Source of the DNA: Bacteroidota bacterium
Lineage (GTDB): Bacteria > Bacteroidota > Bacteroidia > Chitinophagales > Chitinophagaceae
Direction of reading: 5' to 3'
Length of the DNA: 64,000 bases
Assembly (NCBI GenBank): GCA_023387985.1
Contig: JAEWHC010000005.1
Location: forward strand, 496,001-560,000
This document shows, in pieces, positions 51,755 through 60,900 of the stretch. Below the pieces are notes generated by a model that saw nothing but the letters and a program-made list of their open reading frames with translations, did not search any database and was not told where the DNA came from. The position numbers were made by a program, and so were the translations under genes. Every line of letters begins with the position of its first letter. Positions within the stretch are counted from its first letter, which is position 1.

Positions 51755-52963
51755 TTAATTCAACACGCCCAGCGCTTTACCCACCTTACTGAAAGCTGCA
51801 ATGGCTTTATCCAGGTGGTGCTGTTCATGGGCGGCGCTCAATTGCACCCGTATGCGGGCCTGTCCGCGTGGAACCACCGGAAAAAAGAAACCAACCACAT
51901 AAATGCCCTCTTCAAGCATGCGGCTTGCAAATTGTTGCGCCAGCACGGCGTCATATAACATCACCGGTACAATGGGGTGATCTCCCGGCTTAATGTCAAA
52001 TCCTGCTTCCGTCATTTTCTCACGGAAATAGCGGGTATTGTCCTCCAGCTTGTCGCGCAAATGGGTGGTTTCTGAAAGCATATTCAGTACGGCTATGCTT
52101 GCACCCACGATACTCGGGGCTAAGGTATTGCTGAAGAGGTATGGCCTGCTGCGCTGCCGGAGCATTTCAACGATTTCTTTGCGTCCACTGGTAAACCCGC
52201 CACTTGCTCCACCCAGGGCTTTTCCAAGCGTTCCGGTTATAATGTCTACGCGGCCCATTACATTGCGGTATTCATGTGTTCCCCGGCCTGTCTTGCCCAG
52301 GAAACCACTGCTATGGCATTCATCGATCATAACCACCGCGTCGTATTTATCCGCTAGTTCACAAATTTTATCGAGTTGGGCGATGGTTCCATCCATACTG
52401 AAACTGCCATCGGTGACAATGATCCGGCTTCTGCAGGAAGCGGATTCCTGCAGTTTGGATTCAAGATCTTCCATGTCGTTGTGGTTGTAACGGAAACGCT
52501 GTGCCTTGCTCAACCGCACACCATCTATAATCGAGGCATGGTTAAGGGCGTCGCTGATGATGGCATCCTCCTCACCAAACAGGGGTTCAAACACACCGCC
52601 GTTCGCATCAAAAGCAGCGGCGTACAAAATGGTATCCTCTGTACCCAGGAATTTGCTGATCTTCTGCTCCAGCTCTTTGTGGATGTCCTGTGTGCCGCAA
52701 ATAAATCTTACAGAACTCATGCCATAGCCATGCGCATCAATGGTTTTCTTCGCAGCCTCAATCACCTCCGGATGGCTGCTCAGGCCAAGGTAATTATTTG
52801 CACAAAAGTTCAATACCTTTTGAATTGTGCCGTCCTTGCCGGGCACCTCGATCTCTATTTCAGCACCCTGAGGCGTGGTGATCACCCGTTCCCGCTTAAA
52901 CAAGCCGCTTGCATCAATCTCCTGTAATTCAGCACCGATCCTGGTTACAAATTTCTCATTCAT
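51755..52963 (-). CDS. kbl: Glycine C-acetyltransferase (2-amino-3-ketobutyrate CoA ligase)
   Basis: 402 residues of the alpha-oxoamine synthase family. NFCANNYLGLSSHPEVIEAA, GMSSVRFICGTQDIHKELE, SDALNHASIIDGVRL, DGSFSMDGTIAQL, IDECHSSGFLG and the PLP lysine in GTLGKALGGASGG near 246 are all diagnostic of Kbl. RFICGT, rather than the R-x-x-x-G-N pattern of BioF, supports glycine acetyltransferase. It cleaves 2-amino-3-ketobutyrate with CoA to glycine and acetyl-CoA in threonine catabolism. Threonine dehydrogenase is not adjacent, though the zinc dehydrogenase at 14210 is a distant relative. It is divergent from the small gene at 53236. Confidence 0.95.
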   Translation of the reverse strand: MNEKFVTRIGAELQEIDASGLFKRERVITTPQGAEIEIEVPGKDGTIQKVLNFCANNYLGLSSHPEVIEAAKKTIDAHGYGMSSVRFICGTQDIHKELEQKISKFLGTEDTILYAAAFDANGGVFEPLFGEEDAIISDALNHASIIDGVRLSKAQRFRYNHNDMEDLESKLQESASCRSRIIVTDGSFSMDGTIAQLDKICELADKYDAVVMIDECHSSGFLGKTGRGTHEYRNVMGRVDIITGTLGKALGGASGGFTSGRKEIVEMLRQRSRPYLFSNTLAPSIVGASIAVLNMLSETTHLRDKLEDNTRYFREKMTEAGFDIKPGDHPIVPVMLYDAVLAQQFASRMLEEGIYVVGFFFPVVPRGQARIRVQLSAAHEQHHLDKAIAAFSKVGKALGVLN

Positions 52964-53199
52964 GGTCTCTTATTCATTGGTTTGAAATGGTTACTTGAAA
53001 TTCACCTGCTAAATTACCATTTGCAGGGCTAAGAAAGTGAACAGTAAAGAGAAATATCCCACAAGCAGTCTTTGAAAATGCCAATCCCATAAAACCCATA
53101 TCGCTGGCAGGATAAATGGTGAAGATTTTGAATTTTTTACCGTTCATAAAATTAATATTAAGTTTAAGGTGTGCGGAATGCAGATCTTAGGCATTTTCT

Positions 53200-53207
53200 T
53201 ATATTTG
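53200..53207 (+). promoter_or_regulatory. -7 promoter element (TATATTTG)
   Basis: Exact TAnnTTTG match, 28 bases before the ATG at 53236. It supports the small gene as real. No -33 element found. Confidence 0.45.
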
Positions 53208-53235
53208 TACCCGATCCCTTTAAAAACTGCACAAC

Positions 53236-53442
53236 ATGAAACGGCTTTTTTTTAAAACCAGCGTCCAAATCACCATCGGGCTAATCCTCGCCATTGCTTT
53301 TTACTGGGTTTGGCACGATGCACACATGGTTGCGCCAAAAGTGGCTGGTCATTTTTTTAGTCCCCCTATTGATACGGAAACCATTCAAACCAATGTCAAT
53401 CTCCGCGGCTTAAGTCGCCACCTGCTCGATTTTTTCAAATAA
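53236..53442 (+). CDS. Small single-pass membrane protein of unknown function
   Basis: 68 residues. Basic N-terminus (MKRLFFK), then one hydrophobic segment (VQITIGLILAIAFYWVWH, about 9-27), then a soluble tail (HMVAPKVAGHFFSPPIDTETIQTN) ending in RHLLDFFK. The profile is that of an inner-membrane-anchored small protein with the tail in the periplasm; it has no lipobox. I do not recognise a family. A -7 element lies just upstream and the gene occupies most of the space between kbl and the aldo/keto reductase gene. Confidence 0.6.
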   Translation: MKRLFFKTSVQITIGLILAIAFYWVWHDAHMVAPKVAGHFFSPPIDTETIQTNVNLRGLSRHLLDFFK

Positions 53443-53509
53443 GATTTTCTTTTTCTCCTTTAAACACCTTAGTTTTTGTGTAATTTCATCGCTATTCAAA
53501 TAAATAGCA

Positions 53510-54535
53510 ATGAAGTACAAACTATTGGGCAATTCCGGGTTGAAAGTCTCTGAATTTTGCCTGGGCACCATGGGCTTTGGCACCCATAACGACTGGGGAA
53601 TAGCCGAGGAACCGAGTTTTGAAATTATGGAAGCCTTTGGCAATGCCGGCGGGAATTTTCTGGATACCGCCAACCGTTATCAGGACGGCATGACAGAGGA
53701 GATTGTGGGAAATTTCATAAATAAAGGCGATCGCGATTACTGGATAGTTGCCACAAAATACAGCCTGAAAGACAATACCACCAATCCTAACGCAAGCGGA
53801 AATAACCGCAAGAACATGATGCGCAGTGTGGAGAATAGCCTGCGCCGGCTAAAGACAGGCTTCATCGATGTATTGTACCTGCACATCTGGGACTGGCTGA
53901 CGCCGATGGAAGAAGTGATGCGCGGTCTCGATGACCTGGTAAAACAGGGGAAAATAAATTATATTGCCATGAGCGACACGCCGGCCTGGCTGGTCAGCAA
54001 AGCCCAGGAAATTGCCAGGTGGAGGGGCTATCTTCCCATTGTGGCTTTACAAGTGGAATACAGCCTGATACAACGCACCCCGGAAAGAGACCTGATCCCC
54101 ATGGCCAAACATTATGGCATGACCGTGACACCCTGGGCGCCGTTGGGCGGCGGGGCATTAACGGGCAAGTATTTACGCAATGATCCCGGTCGGATTAAAC
54201 CGGACAGCAAACGGCTGAACGACAGGGCAGTTTCTATAACCAAAAAGGTCGTTGAAATTGCAGGGGAGCTCGGAGTGCCGGCTTCACAAGTAGCGCTGGC
54301 CTGGACGAGGCAGCAGGGTTTTGATTCCATACCCATTATTGGCGCCACCAAACTAAGCCAGTTTAAAGAAAACCTGAAATATCCCGACCTCGTCATTCCT
54401 GATCATCATTTGAATGCATTGAACGAGATCAGTTCAATAGACCTGGGTTTCCCGGGTGAATTTTACAAAGAAGCCGGTGTAAGGGAAAATAATTTCGGCG
54501 GATTTTATGACCAGATTGAACACCCGGAAATTTGA
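53510..54535 (+). CDS. Aldo/keto reductase
   Basis: 341 residues. The catalytic tetrad can be seen: aspartate and tyrosine in FLDTANRYQDG (near 51-58), lysine in IVATKYSLKD (near 83) and histidine in VLYLHIWDW (near 123). The C-terminal NADPH-binding region is IPIIGATKLSQFKENL. LALAWTRQQGFDSIPI and PWAPLGGGALTGKY place it in the AKR family of NADPH-dependent oxidoreductases related to YajO/Tas-type proteins. Substrate not inferable. A bidirectional terminator follows. Confidence 0.92.
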   Translation: MKYKLLGNSGLKVSEFCLGTMGFGTHNDWGIAEEPSFEIMEAFGNAGGNFLDTANRYQDGMTEEIVGNFINKGDRDYWIVATKYSLKDNTTNPNASGNNRKNMMRSVENSLRRLKTGFIDVLYLHIWDWLTPMEEVMRGLDDLVKQGKINYIAMSDTPAWLVSKAQEIARWRGYLPIVALQVEYSLIQRTPERDLIPMAKHYGMTVTPWAPLGGGALTGKYLRNDPGRIKPDSKRLNDRAVSITKKVVEIAGELGVPASQVALAWTRQQGFDSIPIIGATKLSQFKENLKYPDLVIPDHHLNALNEISSIDLGFPGEFYKEAGVRENNFGGFYDQIEHPEI

Positions 54536-54549
54536 GAAAGCTATCATTA

Positions 54550-54582
54550 AATAAAAGGCCGGAAATCATCCAGCCTTTTATT
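54550..54582. terminator. Bidirectional terminator between the aldo/keto reductase and OmpA-like genes
   Basis: A perfect 10-bp stem AATAAAAGGC / GCCTTTTATT over a 13-base loop, flanked by A and T residues on both sides, between two converging genes. Confidence 0.8.
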
Positions 54583-54604
54583 ATAAGTATTTGTCGATGA
54601 TCAA

Positions 54605-55360
54605 CTATTTCTTTGTCACCCTTACGTCCACCCTTCTGTTCATAGCTTTACCTTCAGCAGTTGCATTGTCTGCCAGCGGATGCTGCGGTCCATAGCCTTC
54701 GGCTTCAAGTCCATTGGCAACTCCGGCTGTTTTCAGTGCCGCCATAACTGCATTTGCCCTTGACTGGCTTATGCGCAGATTGGCCGAACTGTCTCCGGTA
54801 TTATCGGTATAGCCACCGAGCTTAATGGTGGCACCAGGGAATTGTTTTAATATGCCGGCGAGGTTGTTAACCTGCGCCTGCGAGGTTTCAGTCAAAGTGG
54901 AGGAACCGGTTGCGAAAAATACGCGGTCTAGTGAAATCCAACCTTTGGTCTTGTCCACGGTATCCACCACATTGTTAGCATCAAACAGAAAATCATAGAG
55001 CTTTTTTTCGGTGCTTCTGCTCCCAACACGCATTGAGGTGCCATCAGCCAATTCAATATTGACCATGTCACCGGTTTCGTACATAAAGTTTCCGAGGCTA
55101 TCAAGTTTTCCAAGTTGGAGGGGATTGATCGTTTGGGGGGTTGCGGGTCCGCCACTGCTGCCGGTGCCCCGGGTACCAACCTGCTCCATACCAAAGCGAT
55201 AATGATCTGCTTCTGAATCGCCCTTATTCCATAACCACCAGGCGGCCAGAACAGCTAACGACAATACCAAAACAAGTAGGGCAATGCCCGTTCCCAGGGT
55301 ATTCTTGCCAAAACGCTTATCATACCGTAAACCCTGTTCATCCTGAACGTGTTGTTCCAT
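54605..55360 (-). CDS. OmpA-like domain protein with an N-terminal membrane anchor
   Basis: 251 residues. A cytoplasmic N-terminus of about 21 residues, one transmembrane segment (about 24-46, TGIALLVLVLSLAVLAAWWLW), a glycine/proline-rich linker, a domain of unknown identity (about 85-140) and a C-terminal OmpA domain (about 145-250) with FFATGSSTLTETSQAQV, GYTDNTGDSSANLRISQSRANAV and EGYGPQHPLADN. The NTGDxxxNxxLSxxRA pattern is intact, so peptidoglycan binding is expected. It resembles an inner-membrane-to-peptidoglycan tether. A complete promoter lies upstream, giving a leader of about 10 bases. Confidence 0.9.
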   Translation of the reverse strand: MEQHVQDEQGLRYDKRFGKNTLGTGIALLVLVLSLAVLAAWWLWNKGDSEADHYRFGMEQVGTRGTGSSGGPATPQTINPLQLGKLDSLGNFMYETGDMVNIELADGTSMRVGSRSTEKKLYDFLFDANNVVDTVDKTKGWISLDRVFFATGSSTLTETSQAQVNNLAGILKQFPGATIKLGGYTDNTGDSSANLRISQSRANAVMAALKTAGVANGLEAEGYGPQHPLADNATAEGKAMNRRVDVRVTKK

Positions 55361-55374
55361 ATCCGAAATTTTTA

Positions 55375-55406
55375 CAAACCTAAAAAAAGTAAATTAAGTG
55401 TCCAAA
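55375..55406 (-). promoter_or_regulatory. Promoter of the anchored OmpA-like gene (TTTG - 20 bases - TAGGTTTG)
   Basis: On the minus strand TTTG (55406-55403) and TAGGTTTG (55382-55375). A second TAACTTTG (55410-55403) overlaps the -33 element and could be an alternative -7. The ATG at 55360 is only 14 bases from the -7 element. Confidence 0.6.
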
Positions 55407-55588
55407 GTTATCCGGTCCAAAGTATACCTGCGCGAAAAATATGCACTTCACGCCATGAATTCCAGAAATGCCATTGATATGTAAATGGGGGATTTTTTAA
55501 AAGAAACACTATGGGCATAAAATTGCTTGAGTATATTTACAGCCGGTATTTTTAATAAAAATCCTGCTTCCTTTTCGCAATATCAACT

Positions 55589-58500
55589 ATGAGAAAGCTA
55601 TTATTTCCAATGCTGCTGTTGGTCTCCCAGATGGCCTTTACGCAGGAATCCCCTTTATGGCTTCGTTATCCTGCCATCTCACCTGATGGAAACACCATCG
55701 TCTTTACTTTCCAGGGTGACATTTACCGTGTAGATGCCAAAGGCGGTACGGCATTGCCATTAACACTACAAGAAGCTCATGATTTTATGCCCGTGTGGAG
55801 CCCGGACGGGAAAAGCATTGCCTTTGCCAGTGACCGCTTCGGCAATTTCGATGTGTTCGTTATGCCAGCGACCGGTGGCGAAGCCAAACGTATCACTTAT
55901 CACAGTGCGCCGGAATATCCATACGCCATACTGCCCGACAATAAAACCGTGGTTTTTGGCGCAAGCCGGCAAGACGCAGTGGACAACAGGCAGTATCCCA
56001 GCGGTTATATGCCTGAACTATACAAAAGTGATGGCGGAAGAGCCATGCAGATCCTCACCACGCCTGCCGAAAACGTTAGTTTTGATGCTGCAGGCAACCG
56101 GATGTTTTATGAAGATAAAAAAGGCCAGGAAAATGCCTGGCGCAAGCATCACACCAGTTCAGTAGCCCGGGATATCTGGATGTATGACCTGCAATCGAAA
56201 ACGCATAAACAAATCACCGCTTTTGCGGGTGAAGACCGGAATCCTGTATGGGTAAATAACCAGGATGCACTCTATTATCTGAGCGAGCAAAATGGCAGTT
56301 TCAATGTTTTTAAAACCAATGAAGCCGGAAAAAACCCCGAAGCCATCACCCGCTTTAGCACGCATCCCGTACGTTTCCTCACTGCTTCCAACCAGGGAGA
56401 TCTTTGTTTTGGGTTCAATGGAGAAATCTATCTGCACAAAAACGGGCAAAGCACAAAAGTTGCCATTCAGATAGCCAATGATGGCCGGGGAAGATCGGTT
56501 ACCAATCTGCCCATTCGTTCGGGCATCAGCCAGTTACTCGTTTCGCCCAATGGCCGCGAGGCTGCTTTTGTGTACCGCGGTGACGTCTTTGTAACCAACG
56601 CCGATGGCAGCGGAACCAAGCAGGTAACCAAAACCACGGAAGCGGAAAGAGGCATGAGCTGGTCAAAAGATGGAAGAGCATTGGTCTATTCCAGTGAACG
56701 TGGCGGGCGCTTCCGGATTTTCAGATCTGAGATCGTTAGAAGAGATGAGCCATATTTTTATGCCAGCACGTTGCTTAAAGAAACCGAACTGGTGCAAAAT
56801 GAGAATAGCCTCCAGGCACCGGCACTCAGCCCCGATGGAAAACTGCTGGCCTATACCGAAAATTTCAATACCCTGAAATTGCGGAGCCTTGAAAAGAAAA
56901 GTGATGTTATTTTGGTAAAACCGGAACAATGGTTGAGTTGGGGTGATAATGGCCATGCTGTGGAGTGGAGCCCCGATAGCAAATGGCTGCTCACTGGATT
57001 CAGTCAGCCGGGAATCGGCAACAGTGAAATCGGTATCCTGAGTGCCGATGGTAAAACCCAACTGACCAATATTACCCAAAGCGGCTTCAGCGATGGCAAT
57101 GCCAAATGGGGAATGCAGGGTAAAATGATGTACTGGTTTTCCACCCGTGAGGGCTTGTCTGGCAAAGCCAACAGCGGGGGTTCCCAAAATGATGTATTTG
57201 GACTATTTTTTGACAAAGGCGCCTGGGATACCTTCCGGCTGAGCAAAGATGATTATGCACTGGCAAAAGATATCCGCAGCAAAGCAGATACTTCGAAGAA
57301 AAAAACGGAAGCCAAAAAAGACAGTACACCGGTAGTAAAGATCGACTGGCCGGGCCTGGAATTCCGTAAAGAAAGATTAACCGTGCACAGTAGCAGCATG
57401 AGCGACGCACTCCTCGATAAAGATGGCGAGAACCTGTATTATTTATCACGTTTTGAAAAAGGTGCCAATCTCTGGAAAACCAATTTGCGTACAAAAGAAA
57501 CCAAAATACTGGCTCCCGTTAATGCCGCAAGGGCAGGCAATATGCAGTGGGGTAAAGATGAAAAGCAAATATTTCTTGAACTGGACGGCGGCATAGCTAA
57601 AATCGGGGCGGCCGATGGAAAAGTGGAGCGGGTATCCCTTGACGGCAATATGGTTGTGAATGAAAAAGCCGAACGTCAGGTTATGTTTGACCATGTGGTA
57701 CGGCGTACGAGAGATATCTATTACAAAAATGATTACCACGGAATAAAATGGGATGAAATGGCAGCCTCCTATGCACGGCAGGTTCCTTTTGTTGGCAATG
57801 ATTTTGAATTTTCCGAGCTCCTGAGCGAACTGCTTGGTGAACTGAATGTTAGCCATAGCGGATCATCGTATGGAAGCCTGAATCCGAATGCGGATGCCAC
57901 TGCGAGCCTTGGGCTATTATACAATCCGGATTACAGTGGAATAGGAATGCAGATTGAAGAAGTACTTGTGAATGGTCCGCTTGACAAAAACACATGGGAT
58001 ATAAAAAAGGGAGATCTCCTCATTGCGATTGATGGCGATACCATCAAGCCCGATACCGACCTGAGCCGCTACCTGAATCGCAAACAGAATCAATTTGTAC
58101 TCGTTTCCATTGGCCGCAATAATGAAATGAAGGAATTTGTGATCAGGCCTGTATCTCTTGGTGAGGAAAACCGTTTGCTGTACCAGCGCTGGGTTAAGCG
58201 CAATGCCGATGAAGTTACCCGGCTCAGCAAAGGAAAACTTGGCTATATCCATATTCCCGGAATGAACGACGGAGCCTTTCGCACGGCTGTAGATGAAGCC
58301 ATGGGAAAATTCGCCGGTACAGATGCTCTCGTAGTGGATACACGAAACAATGGCGGTGGCGACCTGGTGGCCGACCTGGCTATGTGGTTAAGTGGTAAGC
58401 CATTTATGCAGTACAGTAACGACCGCGAAATCGTTAACTATGAACCCACTTTCCGGTGGAACAAACCAAGTATAAGCCTGGCAAATGAGGCCAATTACAG

Positions 58501-58786
58501 CGATGGTCATTGCTACGCGTATATGTACACTTTTTTGAATCTCGGTAAACTTGTAGGTATGCCCGTACCGGGAACCTGTACTTTTGCGGGGTGGGAAGTT
58601 CTTCAAAATCCAAATATCCGGTGGGGTGTTCCGCCAATGGGCGTAAAAATTGTTGATGGTCCCTATCTTGAAAACCATCAGACAGAACCGGACATCAAAG
58701 TGAAAAACGAGTATGGCGTAGTCGCTACGGGCAAAGATCAGCAACTGGAGAAAGCAGTTGAAGAACTGCTCAAAACCATTAAATGA
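55589..58786 (+). CDS. Tricorn-like S41 peptidase with beta-propeller
   Basis: 1065 residues, secreted (signal peptide KLLFPMLLLVSQMAFTQ). Two TolB/PD40-type propeller regions (about 25-310 and 310-600) repeat the SPDGNTI, SPDGKSIAFAS, SPDGKLLAYTE and SPDSKWLLTG pattern. A PDZ-like domain (about 770-850) with GIGMQIEEVLVNGPL and GDLLIAIDGDTI follows, then the S41 core with DTRNNGGGDLVADLAMWL, the nucleophile serine in NEANYSDGHCYAYMY near 970 and the acid in ENHQTEPDIKV near 1035. This is the tricorn-protease order. Here it would degrade peptides in the periplasm or outside the cell. It follows a near-consensus -7 element (TATTTTTA). Confidence 0.9.
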   Translation: MRKLLFPMLLLVSQMAFTQESPLWLRYPAISPDGNTIVFTFQGDIYRVDAKGGTALPLTLQEAHDFMPVWSPDGKSIAFASDRFGNFDVFVMPATGGEAKRITYHSAPEYPYAILPDNKTVVFGASRQDAVDNRQYPSGYMPELYKSDGGRAMQILTTPAENVSFDAAGNRMFYEDKKGQENAWRKHHTSSVARDIWMYDLQSKTHKQITAFAGEDRNPVWVNNQDALYYLSEQNGSFNVFKTNEAGKNPEAITRFSTHPVRFLTASNQGDLCFGFNGEIYLHKNGQSTKVAIQIANDGRGRSVTNLPIRSGISQLLVSPNGREAAFVYRGDVFVTNADGSGTKQVTKTTEAERGMSWSKDGRALVYSSERGGRFRIFRSEIVRRDEPYFYASTLLKETELVQNENSLQAPALSPDGKLLAYTENFNTLKLRSLEKKSDVILVKPEQWLSWGDNGHAVEWSPDSKWLLTGFSQPGIGNSEIGILSADGKTQLTNITQSGFSDGNAKWGMQGKMMYWFSTREGLSGKANSGGSQNDVFGLFFDKGAWDTFRLSKDDYALAKDIRSKADTSKKKTEAKKDSTPVVKIDWPGLEFRKERLTVHSSSMSDALLDKDGENLYYLSRFEKGANLWKTNLRTKETKILAPVNAARAGNMQWGKDEKQIFLELDGGIAKIGAADGKVERVSLDGNMVVNEKAERQVMFDHVVRRTRDIYYKNDYHGIKWDEMAASYARQVPFVGNDFEFSELLSELLGELNVSHSGSSYGSLNPNADATASLGLLYNPDYSGIGMQIEEVLVNGPLDKNTWDIKKGDLLIAIDGDTIKPDTDLSRYLNRKQNQFVLVSIGRNNEMKEFVIRPVSLGEENRLLYQRWVKRNADEVTRLSKGKLGYIHIPGMNDGAFRTAVDEAMGKFAGTDALVVDTRNNGGGDLVADLAMWLSGKPFMQYSNDREIVNYEPTFRWNKPSISLANEANYSDGHCYAYMYTFLNLGKLVGMPVPGTCTFAGWEVLQNPNIRWGVPPMGVKIVDGPYLENHQTEPDIKVKNEYGVVATGKDQQLEKAVEELLKTIK

Positions 58787-58827
58787 TCATTCATTAATTT
58801 TAAAGATCTAAACGGAACTTTGCGAGC

Positions 58828-59862
58828 ATGTCTAATCCGCATATTCACAATACAGGGAACCCCAATACTGCCGACAAGGAGTTTGAAAATTCCATAAGGC
58901 CGGGATTGATTGCGGAGTTCAGCGGGCAGCCCCAGCTCATTGAAAATCTCAAGATCTTCATTCGCGCGGCAAAGATCCGGGGGGAGGCACTGGACCATGT
59001 ATTATTTCACGGTCCGCCCGGATTGGGCAAAACCACCCTAAGCCGCATCGTAGCAAACGAGCTTGGCGTTGGAATAAAGGAAACAAGCGGACCCGTTATT
59101 GAAAAACCCGGCGATCTTGCCGGTTTACTGACCAGTTTGTCGGCCCATGATGTTTTGTTTATTGATGAAATACACCGGCTGAGCTCGGTGGTGGAAGAAT
59201 ATCTATATGCGGCTATGGAAGATTTCCGGATTGATATCCTGATCGATTCGGGGCCCAGTGCCAGAAGCATCCAGTTGAATCTTGAGCCCTTTACGCTGAT
59301 TGGTGCCACTACCCGTAGCGGTTTACTCACCGCTCCACTGCTCAGCCGTTTCGGCATAAAAAACAGGCTGGAGTATTACAATCATCAGACGCTGCAAAAG
59401 ATTATCGAGCGTTCGGCGACAATTTTGGGTGTGAATGTTGATGCAGATGCCGCCAAAGAGATAAGCCGGCGCAGCCGCGGTACACCACGTATCGCCAATG
59501 GCTTGCTCAGGCGGGTACGCGATTTTGCACAGGTATTAAATGATGGAAAAGTTGACCTCGGAATAACCCAGCATGCCCTCAAAGCTTTGCAGGTTGATGA
59601 ACATGGCCTTGATGATATGGACAACCGCATCCTAACCACCATTATAGAAAAATTCAAAGGGGGCCCGGTTGGCATCACCACAATAGCCACAGCGGTGGGG
59701 GAAGAAGCCGGCACACTTGAAGAAGTATATGAACCCTTTCTGATCCAGGAAGGATTTCTACAAAGAACCCCCCGAGGAAGAGAAGTAACCGATAAAGCCT
59801 ATCTCCACCTCGGAAAAACAAAACCTTCCATTCCCGGAACTACCCGAACACTGTTTGATTGA
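58828..59862 (+). CDS. ruvB: Holliday junction branch migration ATPase RuvB
   Basis: 344 residues. Walker A is HGPPGLGKTTLS near residue 61, Walker B is LFIDEIHRL near 110, sensor 1 is IGATTRSGLL, and the arginine finger region is LLSRFGI. The C-terminal winged helix shows GTLEEVYEPFLIQEGFLQRTPRGR. RuvB hexamers pump DNA through Holliday junctions with RuvA. ATG 58828 lies 41 bases after the protease gene. ruvA and ruvC are not in the window. Confidence 0.97.
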   Translation: MSNPHIHNTGNPNTADKEFENSIRPGLIAEFSGQPQLIENLKIFIRAAKIRGEALDHVLFHGPPGLGKTTLSRIVANELGVGIKETSGPVIEKPGDLAGLLTSLSAHDVLFIDEIHRLSSVVEEYLYAAMEDFRIDILIDSGPSARSIQLNLEPFTLIGATTRSGLLTAPLLSRFGIKNRLEYYNHQTLQKIIERSATILGVNVDADAAKEISRRSRGTPRIANGLLRRVRDFAQVLNDGKVDLGITQHALKALQVDEHGLDDMDNRILTTIIEKFKGGPVGITTIATAVGEEAGTLEEVYEPFLIQEGFLQRTPRGREVTDKAYLHLGKTKPSIPGTTRTLFD

Positions 59863-59864
59863 GC

Positions 59865-60353
59865 TCATCTTTGCCTGACCAGGCTGTCTGCAGGGTATTC
59901 CGCTTTTATTTTTTCCATTTGCAAATGGGCCCAATCGATCAGCACCTGCCTTTCTGCATCGGTAATTTTCGCTTCCGGATGCAGGCCGAAATAGGTATAG
60001 CTTTTCAAGGGCATTTCTTTTTTTTCTACCATTTCAGCCATTTCTTCCAGTTGGTGAAGCTGATCCCCAATTTTCTGATGTGAAAATTCCGAAAGGTTGA
60101 AATGCTCCTTGCCTTCATTTACATGTTTGGCCAGAAACCAGGCGCTGGGTTGAACATTGGCATACCATGGATAGCTTGTTTCGTTTGAATGGCAATCGGC
60201 ACAGGCATTCTGCAGCAATACATTAACGTTATCCGGAACTACATATTTGGTGGAAATATGGTGGGTATGGTCTGCCGACAAGTTGCGTTTGGGTTTTATA
60301 AATTGTATCACCACCAGGAGAACTACGATTGCCAGTAAAATTTTCTTGAGCAT
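59865..60353 (-). CDS. Haem-binding domain protein (membrane-anchored, CxxCH)
   Basis: 162 residues. An N-terminal hydrophobic anchor (KKILLAIVVLLVVIQFI) is followed by a periplasmic domain with one haem-attachment motif CADCH at 51-55, in the context LLQNACADCHSNETSYPWYANVQP, which is the typical haem-binding domain signature. W-rich (SAWFLAKHVNEGKEHFNLSEF) and the end LIDWAHLQM match the family. It is a c-type monohaem protein, possibly an electron carrier or signal protein; partner unknown. It converges on ruvB with only two bases between the stop codons. Confidence 0.9.
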   Translation of the reverse strand: MLKKILLAIVVLLVVIQFIKPKRNLSADHTHHISTKYVVPDNVNVLLQNACADCHSNETSYPWYANVQPSAWFLAKHVNEGKEHFNLSEFSHQKIGDQLHQLEEMAEMVEKKEMPLKSYTYFGLHPEAKITDAERQVLIDWAHLQMEKIKAEYPADSLVRQR

Positions 60354-60476
60354 AAAGCGTGGATTTGTGATTGTTAAAATAACTTAAACCTGTTCAATGC
60401 ATCACCGGGCTGCATCAGCGTTCGTTCCTGCGGAATGCAAGGCTTCGTTTGCACCTTTTCAAAAATAATCTTTTTT

Positions 60477-60484
60477 TATATTTG
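60477..60484 (+). promoter_or_regulatory. -7 promoter element (TATATTTG)
   Basis: Exact TAnnTTTG match, 33 bases before the ATG at 60518. A TTTG at 60448-60451 is 25 bases upstream, slightly too far for consensus spacing. Confidence 0.4.
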
Positions 60485-60517
60485 ATCTGGCGATATTCGT
60501 CATTCAATCTGCTCTCT

Positions 60518-60874
60518 ATGTCCATTGAAAAAAGCCTTTCCCGGAAGCACCGCGACTTCTTTACCGATGTGTGGGATGTTGTGCGGCAAATACCGGAGGG
60601 CAGGGTTACAACCTACGGGGCAATTGCCCGGTACCTGGGAAGCGGCATCAGCGCAAGGATGGTAGGCTGGGCGTTGAACGCGAGCCATGCCTTTGGAAGT
60701 GTACCTGCCCAACGGGTGGTAAACCGCCAGGGCCGGTTGACGGGCAAAATGCATTTCGGAAATCCTGAGCGTATGCAGCAATTGCTGAACAAGGAAGGAA
60801 TTAACATTGAAGAAGACACCGTCGGGGATTTTGAAAAATTGTTCTGGGATCCGGGTTCGGAATTGGCATTGTAA
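60518..60874 (+). CDS. Alkyltransferase-like (MGMT family) protein lacking the active cysteine
   Basis: 118 residues, the DNA-binding domain of O6-alkylguanine-DNA alkyltransferase. IPEGRVTTYGAIARYLG and ARMVGWALN are the helix-turn-helix region; the arginine finger lies in ISARMVG. At the active site the family motif PCHRV is replaced by P63-A64-Q65-R66-V67, so the methyl-acceptor cysteine is absent. The protein is therefore an ATL, which binds O6-alkylguanine lesions and hands them to nucleotide excision repair. ATG 60518 is preferred; longer readings add a hydrophobic, non-conserved stretch. It stands alone before the SRPBCC gene. Confidence 0.88.
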   Translation: MSIEKSLSRKHRDFFTDVWDVVRQIPEGRVTTYGAIARYLGSGISARMVGWALNASHAFGSVPAQRVVNRQGRLTGKMHFGNPERMQQLLNKEGINIEEDTVGDFEKLFWDPGSELAL

Positions 60875-60900
60875 TTGACCTCACCTACAAAATTTTTAAA

